DNA of 64,000 nucleotides from Cohnella hashimotonis (GCF_030014955.1 NZ_JAGRPV010000001.1:3410001-3474000); one strand, 5' to 3'; shown: positions 25,171 through 36,525, numbered from the stretch's first letter. Notes: a model not told the origin generated them from the sequence alone. A program made the numbers and translations.

Positions 25171-28100
25171 TTAACTGTCATCTCCGCGGTCGAGCCAGCT
25201 TCGCATCATGGCGAGCAGCTGCGCACTGTTAACGGGTTTCGTAATATAATCCGAGGCACCGGCTTCGAGGCACAGCTCGCGGTCGCCCTTCATGGCCTTG
25301 GCCGTGAGCGCGATAATCGGCAGCTCCGCAAAGGCCGGGTTCGCGCGGATCGCGCGGGTCGTCTCGTAGCCGTCCATGACCGGCATCATGATGTCCATCA
25401 GAACGATGCTGATGTCCGGCGTTCGCTCGAGGATGTCTATCGCAGCTTGACCGTTCTCCGCGGGCAGTACCGTCATTTGGTGGCGCTCCAGAATCGTCGT
25501 CAATGCGAAAATGTTGCGTACGTCGTCGTCCACGACAAGCACTTTGCGCGACTGGATCGCTTCGTCCGATTGATAGATCCGCTCCAGCGCTTCTCTCGAA
25601 CCCGCCGGCAGCTCCTCCGATCTCCGGTGGAGGAACAGCGTCGTCTCGTCCATCAGTTGAACGGCGGTGCGCGCTTCCTTGACGACGGAGGATTTCAGAA
25701 TTTCCTCCCATTCCTCCTGCTCGTCCGCGCTCAGCCTGATGCTGCCTTCCACGACGATCGGGATCCGTCTGCCCACCGACTTCTTTTGGATTTCCCGCAG
25801 AAATTTAGGCAACGGCATATCGGCCAGATCTCCGTCCATGACGACGCAATCGAACGGCTTCGAGCCGATTTGATTCAACGCCTTGCGCGCGGTATCGACC
25901 GCCGTGATCTTGAGCGTGCCGCCGGCAAGCGAGTCGACGATCTGCTGCCGTCGGTCGGGCGACTTCACGACGGCGAGCAGCTGGCGCTCTCCGCGGGATG
26001 CGAACGCGTTAAGGCTCTCGAGCGCCAGATCGAGCTCGTCGTTGGTGACGGGCTTGCACAAATAGTCGTACACGCCCTTGCGAAGCAGCTCGGTCTTGTC
26101 CTCGTCGACGGTAATGACGCATACCGGGATATGGCGGACCGACATGTCGTTTTTCAAGTGCTCCAGTACGAGCCAGCCGTCCGTGTCTCCAAGATGAAGA
26201 TCGAGCGTGATCGCCATCGGATTGTATTTCTTGGCCAGCTCGAGCGCTTGAAGACCTTTGGACGTAATAACCGTCTTGATCCCCTTGCGGCTCAATGCGT
26301 CCTGGACGATCTCGCAGAACTTCAAGTCGTCCTCGACGATCAAAAACACGGAATCGCCAGGCTCGATGTCGTCGCGGTCGTCCTGAAGCTCCTCCCCTTG
26401 CGTCGGCGGGGTCAGCCGGATCCGCTTCGGCGGCGAGACGTCGATGACCTCGGGCATATGTCTCGTCTTCGGCTCAGGCTGAACCTCCCAGCCGTCGATC
26501 GGCAAGTACAGGTTGAACACGCTGCCGCTGCCCGGCTCGCTGAACAGCGTGATCTCCCCGCCGAGCATCTCCGCGATCTCGGTCGAGATCGTAAGGCCGA
26601 GGCCCGTGCCGCCATATACCCGGTTCGTGCTGCCGTCCGCTTGCTGGAACGCCTCGAATATGATCTGCTGCTTGTCTTTCGGAATGCCGATGCCTGTATC
26701 GCTTACGGTAAAGCACAGCACGGAAGCCGCCCGGTTCAGCCGGTCCGCGCTCTCGCTCCAGCCTTCGGCCGCCTTGCGGACCCGCAGCATGATCTCTCCT
26801 TTCTCCGTGAACTTGAAGGCGTTGGAGAGCAGATTTTTCAAAATTTGCTGCAGTCGCTTCGGATCGCTGACGATGCGGGTCGGCACCTCGGGCTCGACCT
26901 TGATGCGGAACGCAAGCAGTCGCTCGTCTACCATATGGCGGAAGGAGCGGTCGAGCCCGTCCGTCAGCTCCCGGATATTCAGTTCGCTGAATTCCGCCGA
27001 GACGGTGCCCGACTCGATCTTGGACAGATCCAAAATGTCGTTGATCAGATTAAGCAGCTCGTGGCCGGAATCCTGGATCGTCTTGGCGAACTTCACCTGA
27101 TGATCGGCGAGATTGCCGTCCAAGTTGTCGGCGAGCTGCTCGGCGAGCAGCAGCAGCGAGTTGAGCGGCGTACGCAGCTCGTGCGACATGTTGGCCAGGA
27201 ATTCGGACTTGTAGCGCGACGTCAGCGCCAGCTGTTCGGCCTTCTCCTCGAGGAAGCGCCTTGCGACCTCCACCTCGTTGTTCTTGCTCTCGACCTCTGC
27301 CTTCTGAATGACGAGCAGCTTCGCTTTGTCTTCAAGCTCTTCGTTCGTATTTTGCAGCTCGAGCTGCTGCTTCTGCAGCTCCTCGGTGAGCGACTGGGAC
27401 TGGACAAGCAGCTCCTCGGTACGGCGATTCGCCTGCATCGTATTGATGACGATGCCGATCGAGTCGGTCAACTGATCGAGCAGCGCGATATCGATCTCGC
27501 TGAACGATCTGAACGAAGCCAGCTCCAGCACGGCCAGCACCTGTTCTTCGAAAATGATCGGCAGCAGAACGATGTTGAGCGGCGTGGCTTCGCCTAGCGC
27601 CGAAGTGATCACGACATAGTTGCCCGGTACGTTGGTGAGCAAAATGCGCTGCTTCTCGATCAGGCACTGGCCGACCAGGCCTTCGCCCGCGCGGAACTCG
27701 TTCGACAGATGCTTGCGGTTGTGGAAAGCGTAGCTCGCGAACAGCTTGAGCACGGACTGGCCGTTCACGACATCGTTCATATAGAAGACGCCGTGCTGCA
27801 TCGAGACGAGCGGCGCTAGCTCCGAAAGGATCATGCGGCATACGGCGTACAGATCCCGCTGTCCCTGCATGAGCCTGGAGATCTTCGCAAGATTGGTCTT
27901 GAGCCAGTCCTGCTCGGTGTTGATCCGGGTCGTCTCCTTGAGATTCCGGATCATCTCGTTGATGTTGTCCTTCAGCGTCTCGACTTCGCCGGCGGCGGCG
28001 ACGTCGATCGTACGCGAGAGGTCTCCGTTCGTCACCGCGGTGGCTACGTTGGTGATCGCGCGCACCTGCGTGGTGAGCGTGCTCGCCATGTAGTTTACGT

Positions 28101-30888
28101 TGTCGGTCAAGTCGCGCCATGTACCCGCGGCGCCCGGCACGCTCGCCTGACCGCCCAGCTTCCCTTCCGCGCCGACCTCCCGGGACACGGTCGTAACCTG
28201 ATCGGCGAAGATCGCCAGCGTATCGGTCATATTATTGATCGTATCGGTCAGCTCCGCGATCTCGCCCTTGGCGTCCACGGTCAGCTTGAGCTTCAGGTTG
28301 CCGTTCGCGACCGCTGTCACGACCTTTGCGATGCCCCGCACCTGGTCGGTCAGGTTGGCGGCCATGATATTAACGTTGTCGGTCAGATCCTTCCAGATGC
28401 CGCCGACGCCGCGCACCTGCGCTTGGCCGCCCAGCTTGCCGTCCGTGCCGACCTCGCGCGCCACCCGCGTAACCTCGGAGGCGAACGAATTGAGCTGGTC
28501 CACCATCGTGTTGATCGTATTTTTCAGCTCGAGCAGCTCGCCTTTGACGTCGACCGTGATCTTCTTGGACAGGTCGCCGTTCGCGACCGCCGTCGTGACG
28601 CCCGCGATATTGCGCATCTGGATCGTCAGATTGCTCGCCATGTAGTTAACCGTATCGGTGAGGTCCTTCCACATGCCCGATACGTCCTTGACGTCCGCCT
28701 GCACGCCAAGTTTACCCTCGGTGCCGACCTCGCGCGCGACGCGCGTGACTTCGGACGCGAAGTTGCCGAGCTGGTCCACCATCGTATTCATCGTGTTTTT
28801 CAGCTCGAGAATCTCGCCCTTGACGTCGACGGTGATCTTCTTGGAAAGATCGCCCCTTGCGACGGCGGTCGTGACGTCCGCGATATTGCGCACCTGGTCG
28901 GTCAGATTGCGAGCCATGTTGTTGACGCTCTCGGTGAGGTCCTTCCAGGTGCCGCCGACGCCCTTGACCTGCGCCTGGCCGCCCAGCTTGCCATCCGTGC
29001 CGACCTCCCGCGCCACGCGCGTAACTTCGGAGGCGAACGTCGACAGCTGATCCACCATCGTGTTGATCGTGTTTTTCAGCTCGAGAATCTCGCCTTGTAC
29101 GTCGGCCGTGATCTTCTTGGACAAGTCCCCGTTCGCGACCGCCGTCGTAACGACGGCGATATTGCGCACCTGATCGGTGAGGTTCGACGCCATGTCGTTA
29201 ACCGACTCGGTCAGGTCGCGCCAGGTGCCGGCTACGCCTTTAACCTGCGCTTGTCCGCCCAGCATCCCTTCGGTGCCGACCTCGCGCGCCACCCGCGTGA
29301 CTTCGGAGGCGAACGTCGACAGTTGATCGACCATCGTGTTGATCGTGTTCTTGAGCTCGAGAATCTCGCCCTTCGCATTGACGGTAATCTGCTTGGTCAG
29401 ATCGCCCTTCGCGACGGCCGTCGTCACCTCGGCGATGTTGCGCACCTGATCGGTGAGCGTGCCGGCCATGAAGTTAACGCTGTCGGTCAAGTCCTTCCAG
29501 GTGCCGGAGACGTCCTTGACGTCCGCCTGCCCGCCGAGAATGCCGTCGTTGGAAACCTCGCGCGCGACGCGCGTAACTTCGGACGCAAAGTTGCCGAGCT
29601 GATCGACCATCGTATTGATCGTGCTCTTGAGCTCCAGAATCTCGCCCTTGGCATCGACCGTGATCTTCTTGGACAGGTCGCCCTTCGCGACGGCCGTCGT
29701 GACCTCCGCGATGTTCCGCACCTGGTTTGTTAAATTCGAAGCCATGTAGTTAACGCTCTCGGTCAAATCGCGCCAGGTTCCTGCTACGCCGCTGACCTCC
29801 GCCTGTCCGCCAAGAATGCCCTCGGTGCCGACCTCTCGCGCCATACGCGTAACCTCCGACGCGAATGTCGACAGCTGGCCGACCATCGTATTGATCGTGA
29901 CCTTCAGCTCCAGAATCTCGCCCTGAACGTCCATCGTAATCTGCTTCGACAGATCGCCGTTCGCGACCGCGGTCGTCACGACCGCGATGTTGCGCACCTG
30001 ATTGGTCAGATTCGAAGCCATATAGTTGACGCTTTCCGTCAAGTCGCGCCAGGTGCCGGATACGCCCTTAACGTCGGCTTGTCCGCCGAGCTTGCCTTCG
30101 GTACCGACCTCGCGCGCCACCCGCGTGACCTCGGACGAGAACATCGATAGCTGGTCGACCATCGTGTTGATCGTGTTTTTCAGCTCCAGAATCTCGCCCT
30201 TTGCGTTAACGGTAATCTGCTTGGACAGATCGCCCTTGGCGACCGCGGTCGTCACGGCCGCGATATTGCGCACCTGGTCGGTCAGATTGCTCGCCATATT
30301 GTTGACGCTCTCCGTCAAGTCCTTCCAGGTGCCGGATACGCCTTTGACGTCTGCTTGCCCGCCGAGCTTGCCTTCGGTGCCGACCTCGCGCGCCACCCGC
30401 GTAACCTCGGACGAGAACATCGACAGCTGGTCGACCATCGTATTGATGTTAGCCGCAGTACGCTGGAATTCTCCCGTCAGCGGCCTACCTTCCAGTTCGA
30501 GTTCGACCTTCTGCGACAGATCCCCCTGCGCGACCGCGTTGATAACCCGGACCATTGCACTGGTCGGTTGCGTCAGGTCGTCGATCAGGCCGTTCAGCGA
30601 TTCCACCGTCTGGTCCCAGGCTCCACCCTTGTGCTGAAGCGCGAATCTCCGCGACAGATTGCCTTCCTTGCCTACGACGCGGGCGAGCTGCTGAATCTCG
30701 TGGACCATCGATTCCTGGATGTCCATAATCTCGTTAAACGTATCGGCGACTTTGCCGGCTACGCCTGTATAATGGTAAGGCATGCGATATGCAAAGTTCC
30801 CTTTTTTCCAAGCCATCAGCGCATTCAGCAGTTCCCCGCTGTCCGGCAGGTTGTCGTCGGACAGCTGATCCATATCCCGATCCGTCAT
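25171..30888 (-). CDS. Giant soluble poly-HAMP hybrid histidine kinase with three receiver domains
   Basis: 1,905 residues with no transmembrane segment. Residues 20-110 are a divergent HAMP pair. Residues 112-941 are nine 92-94-residue units, each with two HAMP-like halves ([36 protein letters not shown]), plus a half unit to ~990. GAF is at 1012-1151, coiled coil to 1225. HisKA has His1236 (NMSHELRTP), then HATPase ([25 protein letters not shown]). Receiver 1 is ~1513-1625 (Asp1563), degenerate receiver 2 ~1636-1750 (Asp1685), receiver 3 ~1781-1900 (Asp1832). The layout resembles fungal Nik1/Os-1 group III kinases, but with far more HAMP units. The ribosome site GAGGAG lies only 2 nt before the ATG. 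It starts 37 bp after the receiver-kinase-receiver gene. Confidence 0.96.
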   Translation of the reverse strand: MTDRDMDQLSDDNLPDSGELLNALMAWKKGNFAYRMPYHYTGVAGKVADTFNEIMDIQESMVHEIQQLARVVGKEGNLSRRFALQHKGGAWDQTVESLNGLIDDLTQPTSAMVRVINAVAQGDLSQKVELELEGRPLTGEFQRTAANINTMVDQLSMFSSEVTRVAREVGTEGKLGGQADVKGVSGTWKDLTESVNNMASNLTDQVRNIAAVTTAVAKGDLSKQITVNAKGEILELKNTINTMVDQLSMFSSEVTRVAREVGTEGKLGGQADVKGVSGTWRDLTESVNYMASNLTNQVRNIAVVTTAVANGDLSKQITMDVQGEILELKVTINTMVGQLSTFASEVTRMAREVGTEGILGGQAEVSGVAGTWRDLTESVNYMASNLTNQVRNIAEVTTAVAKGDLSKKITVDAKGEILELKSTINTMVDQLGNFASEVTRVAREVSNDGILGGQADVKDVSGTWKDLTDSVNFMAGTLTDQVRNIAEVTTAVAKGDLTKQITVNAKGEILELKNTINTMVDQLSTFASEVTRVAREVGTEGMLGGQAQVKGVAGTWRDLTESVNDMASNLTDQVRNIAVVTTAVANGDLSKKITADVQGEILELKNTINTMVDQLSTFASEVTRVAREVGTDGKLGGQAQVKGVGGTWKDLTESVNNMARNLTDQVRNIADVTTAVARGDLSKKITVDVKGEILELKNTMNTMVDQLGNFASEVTRVAREVGTEGKLGVQADVKDVSGMWKDLTDTVNYMASNLTIQMRNIAGVTTAVANGDLSKKITVDVKGELLELKNTINTMVDQLNSFASEVTRVAREVGTDGKLGGQAQVRGVGGIWKDLTDNVNIMAANLTDQVRGIAKVVTAVANGNLKLKLTVDAKGEIAELTDTINNMTDTLAIFADQVTTVSREVGAEGKLGGQASVPGAAGTWRDLTDNVNYMASTLTTQVRAITNVATAVTNGDLSRTIDVAAAGEVETLKDNINEMIRNLKETTRINTEQDWLKTNLAKISRLMQGQRDLYAVCRMILSELAPLVSMQHGVFYMNDVVNGQSVLKLFASYAFHNRKHLSNEFRAGEGLVGQCLIEKQRILLTNVPGNYVVITSALGEATPLNIVLLPIIFEEQVLAVLELASFRSFSEIDIALLDQLTDSIGIVINTMQANRRTEELLVQSQSLTEELQKQQLELQNTNEELEDKAKLLVIQKAEVESKNNEVEVARRFLEEKAEQLALTSRYKSEFLANMSHELRTPLNSLLLLAEQLADNLDGNLADHQVKFAKTIQDSGHELLNLINDILDLSKIESGTVSAEFSELNIRELTDGLDRSFRHMVDERLLAFRIKVEPEVPTRIVSDPKRLQQILKNLLSNAFKFTEKGEIMLRVRKAAEGWSESADRLNRAASVLCFTVSDTGIGIPKDKQQIIFEAFQQADGSTNRVYGGTGLGLTISTEIAEMLGGEITLFSEPGSGSVFNLYLPIDGWEVQPEPKTRHMPEVIDVSPPKRIRLTPPTQGEELQDDRDDIEPGDSVFLIVEDDLKFCEIVQDALSRKGIKTVITSKGLQALELAKKYNPMAITLDLHLGDTDGWLVLEHLKNDMSVRHIPVCVITVDEDKTELLRKGVYDYLCKPVTNDELDLALESLNAFASRGERQLLAVVKSPDRRQQIVDSLAGGTLKITAVDTARKALNQIGSKPFDCVVMDGDLADMPLPKFLREIQKKSVGRRIPIVVEGSIRLSADEQEEWEEILKSSVVKEARTAVQLMDETTLFLHRRSEELPAGSREALERIYQSDEAIQSRKVLVVDDDVRNIFALTTILERHQMTVLPAENGQAAIDILERTPDISIVLMDIMMPVMDGYETTRAIRANPAFAELPIIALTAKAMKGDRELCLEAGASDYITKPVNSAQLLAMMRSWLDRGDDS
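28066..30555 (-). repeat. Nine tandem 276-bp coding repeats (HAMP units)
   Basis: The DNA encodes nine successive units of 92 residues (the first 94) with strongly conserved sequence, for example [19 protein letters not shown] in most units. Variation is concentrated at a few positions ([33 protein letters not shown]). Such nearly identical repeats can recombine, so copy number may vary between strains and assemblies. Confidence 0.9.
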
Positions 30889-30925
30889 GTCTCCTCATCC
30901 CCCATGAAGCATAAATAAAAACTTA

Positions 30926-32578
30926 TTAATGTGAAAAGTTGCCGAGCAAGCGTTTTAAGCGCTCAAGGGAAATCGGTTTTTGTATATAATCGTCGATGCC
31001 GGCGGCTGCCGGCGCCTTGCTGGCGCGGTCCGCCGTTTCTTCATATCGCGAGCACAAGGCGACGACGTATGGCGGCTCCCTCGGCTCCCGCTTCGTTCGT
31101 CCGTTCCGGTCGGCGCCCACCGGCGATACGGCCGTCGCCAGCAGCTCTTCGTCGACGAACACGAGATCGAAAGCGTCGGCCTTCAGCGTTTGATGCATCT
31201 CCTCCGCATCGGAGACTACCTTCGCTCCGATGCCGAGCATGTCCAGCATATGTACGAGCAAAGAGCGGTAGATCTGACAGGACTCTCCGATGAGCACGCG
31301 CAATCCTTCCGGCCAAATATAGGCATCCTCGCCGGACCGTTCAGGCAGAACGGCCAGCGCCTCGGGACGCATCGGCTCGTCGGCATCCCCCGACACCCGG
31401 CCCGCCCGCACCGTAAACACGAACATCGCGCCAGGTTCTCGCGTCTGCTCGATTCGAATCTCCCCGCCCATCAGCTCGACGAGCGACTTGCTGATCGATA
31501 GGCCAAGTCCCGTGCCGTCGAACTTGCGGTTCATCGACGTATCGAGCTGCGCGAACGGGTGGAAGAGCTGGCCGATCTTGTCCGCAGGGATGCCGATGCC
31601 CGTATCGAGCACGGTGAACTCCACGATCAGACGACCGTCTTCTTCCGACAATTGCTTGACGAATATGTAGACGCCGCCTTTTTTGGTGAACTTCACGGCG
31701 TTCCCGACGATGTTGATCAGCACTTGTCGCAGCCTGTTCTTATCGCCGATCAAAATCGACGGCAGCTCGGGATCGAGCACGACGATCAGTTCCAGATTGC
31801 GCTCGAGCGAGGAAGCCGTGAACAGATCGATCGTCTCGAGAAGGCAAAGCCTGAGGTCGAACGGCTCCTCCTCCAGCTCCATTTTGCCCGACTCAATCTT
31901 TGAAAAGTCGAGAATGTGATTAATGACCGACAGCAGCACGTTGCCGCTCGTATGTATGATACCGACCATGCTGGCGTACTCCTCGGGCAGATCCGACGAG
32001 AGCAGCAGATCGGACATGCCGATGATGCCGTTCAGCGGCGTGCGGATCTCATGGCTCATCACGGCCAGAAATTCCGATTTGACCCTGAGCGCGATCTCTG
32101 CCGTCTCCTTGGCTTGCACAAGCGCATGATTCGTTCGTTCGAGCTGCTTGGTCTGCTGCTGCAGCAGCTCGCTCTGCATCTGCAGCGCCTTCGTCGTCTC
32201 GTACATGCTGACATAACCCGCAATCTTCGATTTGAAAATATGCGGAGCAAGCGGTCTCGTCAAGTAATCGATGGCGCCTCCGGCATGGCCGTCGAAATCG
32301 TACTGCCCTTCGTGCGCGTCCTGCGAGACGAATATAATCGGCACGACGCGCGACTTCTCGCGAGCCCGGATCATGGCAGCCGTCTCGAGCCCGTCCATGT
32401 CGGGCATATGGATATCCATGACGATGACGGCAAATTCCTTTTCCAGCAGACAGCGCAACGCTTCGATTCCCGAATACGCCCTCACGCAAATGTAAGGCTC
32501 TCCGGCTAAGATCGCTTCGATGGCCATCAGGTTTTCCGGACGATCGTCTACTAGCAAGATATGGGCGGCGTCTTCCAT
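30926..32578 (-). CDS. Receiver-histidine kinase-receiver hybrid protein
   Basis: 550 residues, soluble. The N-terminal receiver (5-120) has the acidic pair VDD at 10-12 and phospho-acceptor Asp55 ([12 protein letters not shown]). A coiled coil follows, then HisKA with His176 (VMSHEIRTP) and HATPase ([25 protein letters not shown]). A C-terminal receiver-like domain (425-548) keeps Asp476 and Lys534 but has lost the upstream acidic pair. ATG follows AGGAGGAG by 4-6 nt. It is the promoter-proximal gene of the poly-HAMP kinase operon; the N-terminal receiver suggests it is controlled by another kinase. Confidence 0.95.
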   Translation of the reverse strand: MEDAAHILLVDDRPENLMAIEAILAGEPYICVRAYSGIEALRCLLEKEFAVIVMDIHMPDMDGLETAAMIRAREKSRVVPIIFVSQDAHEGQYDFDGHAGGAIDYLTRPLAPHIFKSKIAGYVSMYETTKALQMQSELLQQQTKQLERTNHALVQAKETAEIALRVKSEFLAVMSHEIRTPLNGIIGMSDLLLSSDLPEEYASMVGIIHTSGNVLLSVINHILDFSKIESGKMELEEEPFDLRLCLLETIDLFTASSLERNLELIVVLDPELPSILIGDKNRLRQVLINIVGNAVKFTKKGGVYIFVKQLSEEDGRLIVEFTVLDTGIGIPADKIGQLFHPFAQLDTSMNRKFDGTGLGLSISKSLVELMGGEIRIEQTREPGAMFVFTVRAGRVSGDADEPMRPEALAVLPERSGEDAYIWPEGLRVLIGESCQIYRSLLVHMLDMLGIGAKVVSDAEEMHQTLKADAFDLVFVDEELLATAVSPVGADRNGRTKREPREPPYVVALCSRYEETADRASKAPAAAGIDDYIQKPISLERLKRLLGNFSH

Positions 32579-32805
32579 TCCGCTCCTCCTTGAATGTCGA
32601 TAGATTGGCGAACAAAAAACTTATGGCAGTTTCATCGCACACCTGTCATCGTTAATTACCCACTCGACTTCTGTCTGAAACGCTCGACTCTTGGCTTTTT
32701 CAACTTTTTTTGAGGCTGCGAACGTGCGTATGATGCGGATAATGATCGCATTTAGTTTACATAATATTATTAACGTTATTTTACTTAAAAATCCCATAAA
32801 CATAC

Positions 32806-32834
32806 AAAAGCAGCCCTGGAAGAAGGCTGCTTTT
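32806..32834 (-). terminator. Terminator of the DinG-like helicase gene
   Basis: AAAAGCAGCC pairs with GGCTGCTTTT across 9 nt, T-rich on the minus strand. It separates the helicase gene from the kinase operon; the A+T-rich 32650-32805 stretch probably contains the kinase promoter. Confidence 0.82.
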
Positions 32835-32866
32835 CGCTCGTTTTTATTCAAATTGTCTGCGGATCG

Positions 32867-34837
32867 CTAGGCGATCGTCAAGTCCACGCCTGCCGGGAGC
32901 GATGCCCGGATCTCCGCTTCGGGAAAATCTCCCGCTGCGAGCGACGGCGCCAGCACGACGATCTCGCCGCTATCCTCGCGGGTACGAATCAACCGCCCGA
33001 GACCTTGCTTGAATCGGAGCAACATGTACGGCAAGTCCACTTCCCGGTAAGCATCGGCCGCCTCGCGGCGCTTGGCGTCGAACACCGGATCGTCTGGCGG
33101 GTAAGGCAGCGACCACATGATGACAGTGGCGAGCGAAGGTCCCGGAATATCGAGGCCTTCCCACAGCGTTACCGCGCACAGCACGCTGTTCAGATCGCGT
33201 TGGAACTCGGAGATCAAAACCGTAATCTCGCGATCGCCTTCGAACAACAGCCGGCGCCCGGGCATTTCCCCCTTCCGCTCGCATGCCGACTTAAACGAAG
33301 CCAACGCTTCCTTGGTCAGAAACAGAATCAACACGCCGCCCTTCGCCCGGCCGATGGCCGCAAGCGCATTTTCTGCCTTCCATGCCGTCAAGCCCTGCTT
33401 GTCTTCTATAATGGAAGCGGAATGCGCTCGCGGCACCGTTACCTTCATCCGCTCGGGATAATCGTATGGCGATGCGACGGTGAACGACAGGTAATTCGTT
33501 ACGCCGAGACTATGCGCAAGATAATCGAACGACTCGCCCGACGATAGCGTCGCCGACGAGAATACGATCGGCATTGGCTTGTCGAATACCCGTTCTCCCA
33601 GCACCTCGCGCACGGTGCGCGGCATAATGACAAGCGTCAGACCGCTCAAGCCGTCGACCGTCCAGCAGATCGGCGGCTTGGGACCGGCGAACAGGCCGAG
33701 CGCGACCCGCATCATCTCCAGGTGCTCCTCGACGATGCGAAGCTGGTAGCCGTCCAGATTAAACAGCTCGCTTTCGAACACGAGGTTTTCCTCGATCCGT
33801 TCGAGCACGGCATCGAGCTGTGCGACCGACTTTAGCAGCGTCTTATCCGCCTTGATCTCCATCCGGTCGGAGCCTGCGACCTTTACGCTGCGCGCCGCGA
33901 GCGCTTCGAACAAAAGCTCGCTCCGCTCGATCGCGAGATCGATCTGCACCGCAAGCGACTCGCGGATATCGTTTTTAAGCACGCGCGTGACGAGCTCCTC
34001 GAACGCGGCATGCTTCAGCCGGTAGGTAAGCGCCTTCTGCGCGGCGGCTTCCAGCAGATGGCCTTCGTCGAAAACGATCGAGCTGTGCTCGGGCAGCAGC
34101 GGCAGCTGTCCCTCGCGCTTGCGGCTCTCGTACGTCCATACGTGTTCCATATAAAAATCGTGCGAACAAATGACGACGTCCGTCGCCTTGCGGTAATGCT
34201 CCCTCGACAGCGTCATCCCGCAGCGGTGACGCTTGTCGCAGACGAAGCAGTCCCGGAAGCTGTCCCAGCCGATACGTCCCCACTGCACGTCATCCAGGTC
34301 CGGGTATTCCTTGCGGTCGCCGTAAGCATGAAACGACTGCAGCGCCTCCGTCTTGCCGACGAACGGCGGCAAGCTCTCGTATATATCCTTGTAAAGCTCC
34401 GTATCCTCATATCCGAGCCGCGCGTCGTCCAGTTTTTGGAGACACAAGTAACGGTCCTGCGACTTGCCCAGCCTGGCATCGACCGTCAGATTCAGATGCT
34501 TCGCCAGCTTCGCGAGGTCTCCCTCCGGCTTGGCCAGCTGCTCGATCAGGGACTCGTCCGCGCAGGCGACGACGGCAGGCTTGCCCGTATAGCGCGCATA
34601 ACATACCGCGTAAAGCAAATATACGAGCGTTTTGCCCGTGCCGACGCCCGCCTCGGCGAAAATGGTCTTTTTATCCGCATACGCACGCTCGACCTGATAG
34701 GCCATAAAAATTTGCTCGTCCCGAACCTCGAACCCCGATTCGGGCAAAATATCGTAAAAAACGTCCGCGACCCATTCCCCGACCTGCTCGACGAATGGTT
34801 TGCCGCTTACGACTTCAAATGGATAACGCTTGTTCAA
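32867..34837 (-). CDS. DinG/YpvA-type XPD-like superfamily 2 DNA helicase
   Basis: 656 residues. Walker A is AEAGVGTGKT (about 62-71), the DEAH-type box is VFDEGHLLE, motif III is FSSATLSSGE, and motif VI is QGLGRLIRTREDSG. Between motifs Ia and II are Cys in DRYLCLQK, two in RDCFVCDK and one in HRCGM, which fit an iron-sulfur cluster as in XPD/DinG. It lacks the 3'-5' exonuclease domain of larger Firmicute DinG, matching YpvA-like proteins. The TTG at 34837 has GGAGG 9 nt upstream and is the only supported start. The role is DNA unwinding in repair. Confidence 0.92.
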   Translation of the reverse strand: MNKRYPFEVVSGKPFVEQVGEWVADVFYDILPESGFEVRDEQIFMAYQVERAYADKKTIFAEAGVGTGKTLVYLLYAVCYARYTGKPAVVACADESLIEQLAKPEGDLAKLAKHLNLTVDARLGKSQDRYLCLQKLDDARLGYEDTELYKDIYESLPPFVGKTEALQSFHAYGDRKEYPDLDDVQWGRIGWDSFRDCFVCDKRHRCGMTLSREHYRKATDVVICSHDFYMEHVWTYESRKREGQLPLLPEHSSIVFDEGHLLEAAAQKALTYRLKHAAFEELVTRVLKNDIRESLAVQIDLAIERSELLFEALAARSVKVAGSDRMEIKADKTLLKSVAQLDAVLERIEENLVFESELFNLDGYQLRIVEEHLEMMRVALGLFAGPKPPICWTVDGLSGLTLVIMPRTVREVLGERVFDKPMPIVFSSATLSSGESFDYLAHSLGVTNYLSFTVASPYDYPERMKVTVPRAHSASIIEDKQGLTAWKAENALAAIGRAKGGVLILFLTKEALASFKSACERKGEMPGRRLLFEGDREITVLISEFQRDLNSVLCAVTLWEGLDIPGPSLATVIMWSLPYPPDDPVFDAKRREAADAYREVDLPYMLLRFKQGLGRLIRTREDSGEIVVLAPSLAAGDFPEAEIRASLPAGVDLTIA

Positions 34838-34891
34838 GCTTCGTTGCCTCCAACCTTTTCAAGACTATGCTGCCGATTTGCCGAAGCATTC

Positions 34892-34900
34892 ATTATACCA
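34892..34900 (-). promoter_or_regulatory. Extended -10 promoter of the helicase gene
   Basis: TGGTATAAT on the minus strand is a perfect extended -10 element (TGnTATAAT), 55 bp before the start codon. No good -35 box is visible, as is common for this promoter type. Confidence 0.6.
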
Positions 34901-35023
34901 CATTAGGACTTCTATAAAGAGAACGCTTTAGCCGCAAAAAACAACCGAATACGATTCATCGCTCCGGCGGTCCTGAAATATGCTGTTGGTTCCGCGTTCA
35001 TGATCGCCTGGCCGCAAGAGCAA

Positions 35024-35557
35024 TCAGATTGCAATAACTCGTTTAGTTCCAGCGGTGTCAAAGTCTGACGGATTAATCCCGACTTCAACGCCGCCCGCCT
35101 TAGCGACATTGACGAGCTCCAGCGTACCGCCGTCGAATCGAAAGCAGATGCCGAGTATTCCCTTCGTGTCGGCGTCTTTTTCCAGCAAGTCAGCGCCAAG
35201 GATAAACCGGCCGACATAAGGCGCCAGCTCGCCGCGGTCCGTCCGCCATTCATAAGGCAGTCGCCCGCCGCCGGAACCGTTACGGCGTTCGCCGGCAATC
35301 CAGGCGCTCAGCTCAATCTCGTCGACCGTCATACGAATGAGACATCCGCTTGCGAACCCGACCTCCAGCTGCATGCCTTCCAGCTCGAATACAACCGGCG
35401 ACGAAGCGCACCAACGCTCGGCTTGAATATCCCATGCCGAATAGACGTTGCAAATTCGCGCCCCGCGCAACGCCTGCAGGTCGATTCCGTCAGCCTTCAA
35501 GAGAGACTGCGTATCGACATAACCGGGCGGGTCGTAACCGGGCCATTCGAAGGCCAT
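35024..35557 (-). CDS. Hypothetical protein, 177 residues
   Basis: Soluble, beta-rich. It starts MAFEWPGYDPPGYVDTQSLL and has an ICNVYSAWDIQAERW segment and a FILGADLLEKDADTKGI segment. ATG 35557 is preceded by GGAGGGAG; an upstream start at 35593 has no site. It lies 16 bp downstream of the ZIP transporter gene on the same strand. I do not recognise the family. Confidence 0.75.
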   Translation of the reverse strand: MAFEWPGYDPPGYVDTQSLLKADGIDLQALRGARICNVYSAWDIQAERWCASSPVVFELEGMQLEVGFASGCLIRMTVDEIELSAWIAGERRNGSGGGRLPYEWRTDRGELAPYVGRFILGADLLEKDADTKGILGICFRFDGGTLELVNVAKAGGVEVGINPSDFDTAGTKRVIAI

Positions 35558-35573
35558 GCGACTCCCTCCATTT

Positions 35574-36305
35574 CTAACCGAACCAATGCGCAATATAGAT
35601 CATTACGATCAAGCCGATAATGAACGAATAAGTCGAAGGACGCTCATAGCCGTGTCCGTGGCTTTCAGGAATGAGCTCCTTGTATGCGATGAACAGCATG
35701 GCGCCGGCCGCAAAGGCAAGACCGATTCCGATTAACGAGTCGACATAGCTTGCCGTAAAGTAACCGATGACCGCGGAGACGACCTCCATCAACCCCGTAA
35801 GCGTCACGAGCGCCAGCAGCTTGAGCTTGCCGACGTTGGATCTGAGCAAAAACACCGCCAGCACCAGACCCTCCGGCATATTTTGCGCGCCGATCGCAAC
35901 GGCCACCATCGTGCCGAGCCCCTCGCTGGCGCTGGCGTAGCTGAAGCCGGTGCTCAGGCCTTCCGGTATATTGTGTATAAAGAGCGCTACCAATACCAAC
36001 AACGCCTTGTTGTCGAAGCCTCGTACGCGCGCGCCGTTCTCCACGTCCACGTGCGGAATGTTTTTTTCGATCAGATCGAGCGAGACGATGCCGATAAGCA
36101 GTCCCAAGGTCAGCAGCGGGAGGCCCGACTCGTTAAGCGATTGCGGAATCAGTCCGAACATCGAAGCCGACACCATTATACCGGCGGTAAACGCCACCAG
36201 CATATCCTTCCACTTTTCCGACAGCCGCTTGATGAACAAGATCGGGACGGCGCCGAGAACCGTCGCCATCGCGGATATAAAGCTGCCCAGCAGTGCCGTT
36301 TCCAA
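35574..36305 (-). CDS. ZIP-family divalent metal permease (GufA/ZupT-like)
   Basis: 243 residues, about eight membrane spans. The metal-binding motifs HNIPEGLSTGF (TM4) and QNMPEGLVLAVF (TM5) are diagnostic; Gln in the second is usual for the GufA branch. An ESHGHGYE loop near the C-terminus adds possible metal ligands. It imports Zn(II) or a similar ion. ATG has AAGGAGA upstream. I see no clear Zur box in the 220-bp leader. Confidence 0.92.
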   Translation of the reverse strand: METALLGSFISAMATVLGAVPILFIKRLSEKWKDMLVAFTAGIMVSASMFGLIPQSLNESGLPLLTLGLLIGIVSLDLIEKNIPHVDVENGARVRGFDNKALLVLVALFIHNIPEGLSTGFSYASASEGLGTMVAVAIGAQNMPEGLVLAVFLLRSNVGKLKLLALVTLTGLMEVVSAVIGYFTASYVDSLIGIGLAFAAGAMLFIAYKELIPESHGHGYERPSTYSFIIGLIVMIYIAHWFG

Positions 36306-36525
36306 GCGTCAGTTCTCCTTTCAATCACGAAGCGGACGCCCCGTTGTTTACTTATCGTATGCGAACGCAAGCCTTTATTGACTTCGCTGCCCTAAGAACC
36401 GAGCAACTTTGGATGAGAATAACAATAAACCATGAGCGCCATTCGTTCAATTCCATGAACGCTTAAGAACGCAGCGCCCCGCTCCTCCTTCGCAAGGCGA
36501 TTCTGATTCTGATCAGGAACGCTGC

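Noticed and set aside
25447..27597. 716-codon open frame on the plus strand
   Set aside because: It lies wholly antisense to the receiver and kinase domains of the poly-HAMP kinase. It is Arg/Leu/His-rich with no recognisable domain; such frames arise from high G+C third positions.
28423..29733. 436-codon plus-strand frame with a repeated pattern
   Set aside because: It is the antisense image of the HAMP repeats; its apparent periodicity is inherited from the real gene.
32621..32851. 76-codon minus-strand ORF
   Set aside because: It starts inside the helicase terminator, has no ribosome site and covers what must be the promoter region of the kinase operon.
34912..35298. 128-codon minus-strand ORF
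   Set aside because: Out of frame with, and mostly inside, the 177-residue gene, which has a proper ribosome site.
36360..36460. 35-codon minus-strand ORF (MELNEWRSWFIVILIQSCSV start)
   Set aside because: No ribosome site before its ATG; probably part of the leader of an adjacent gene.
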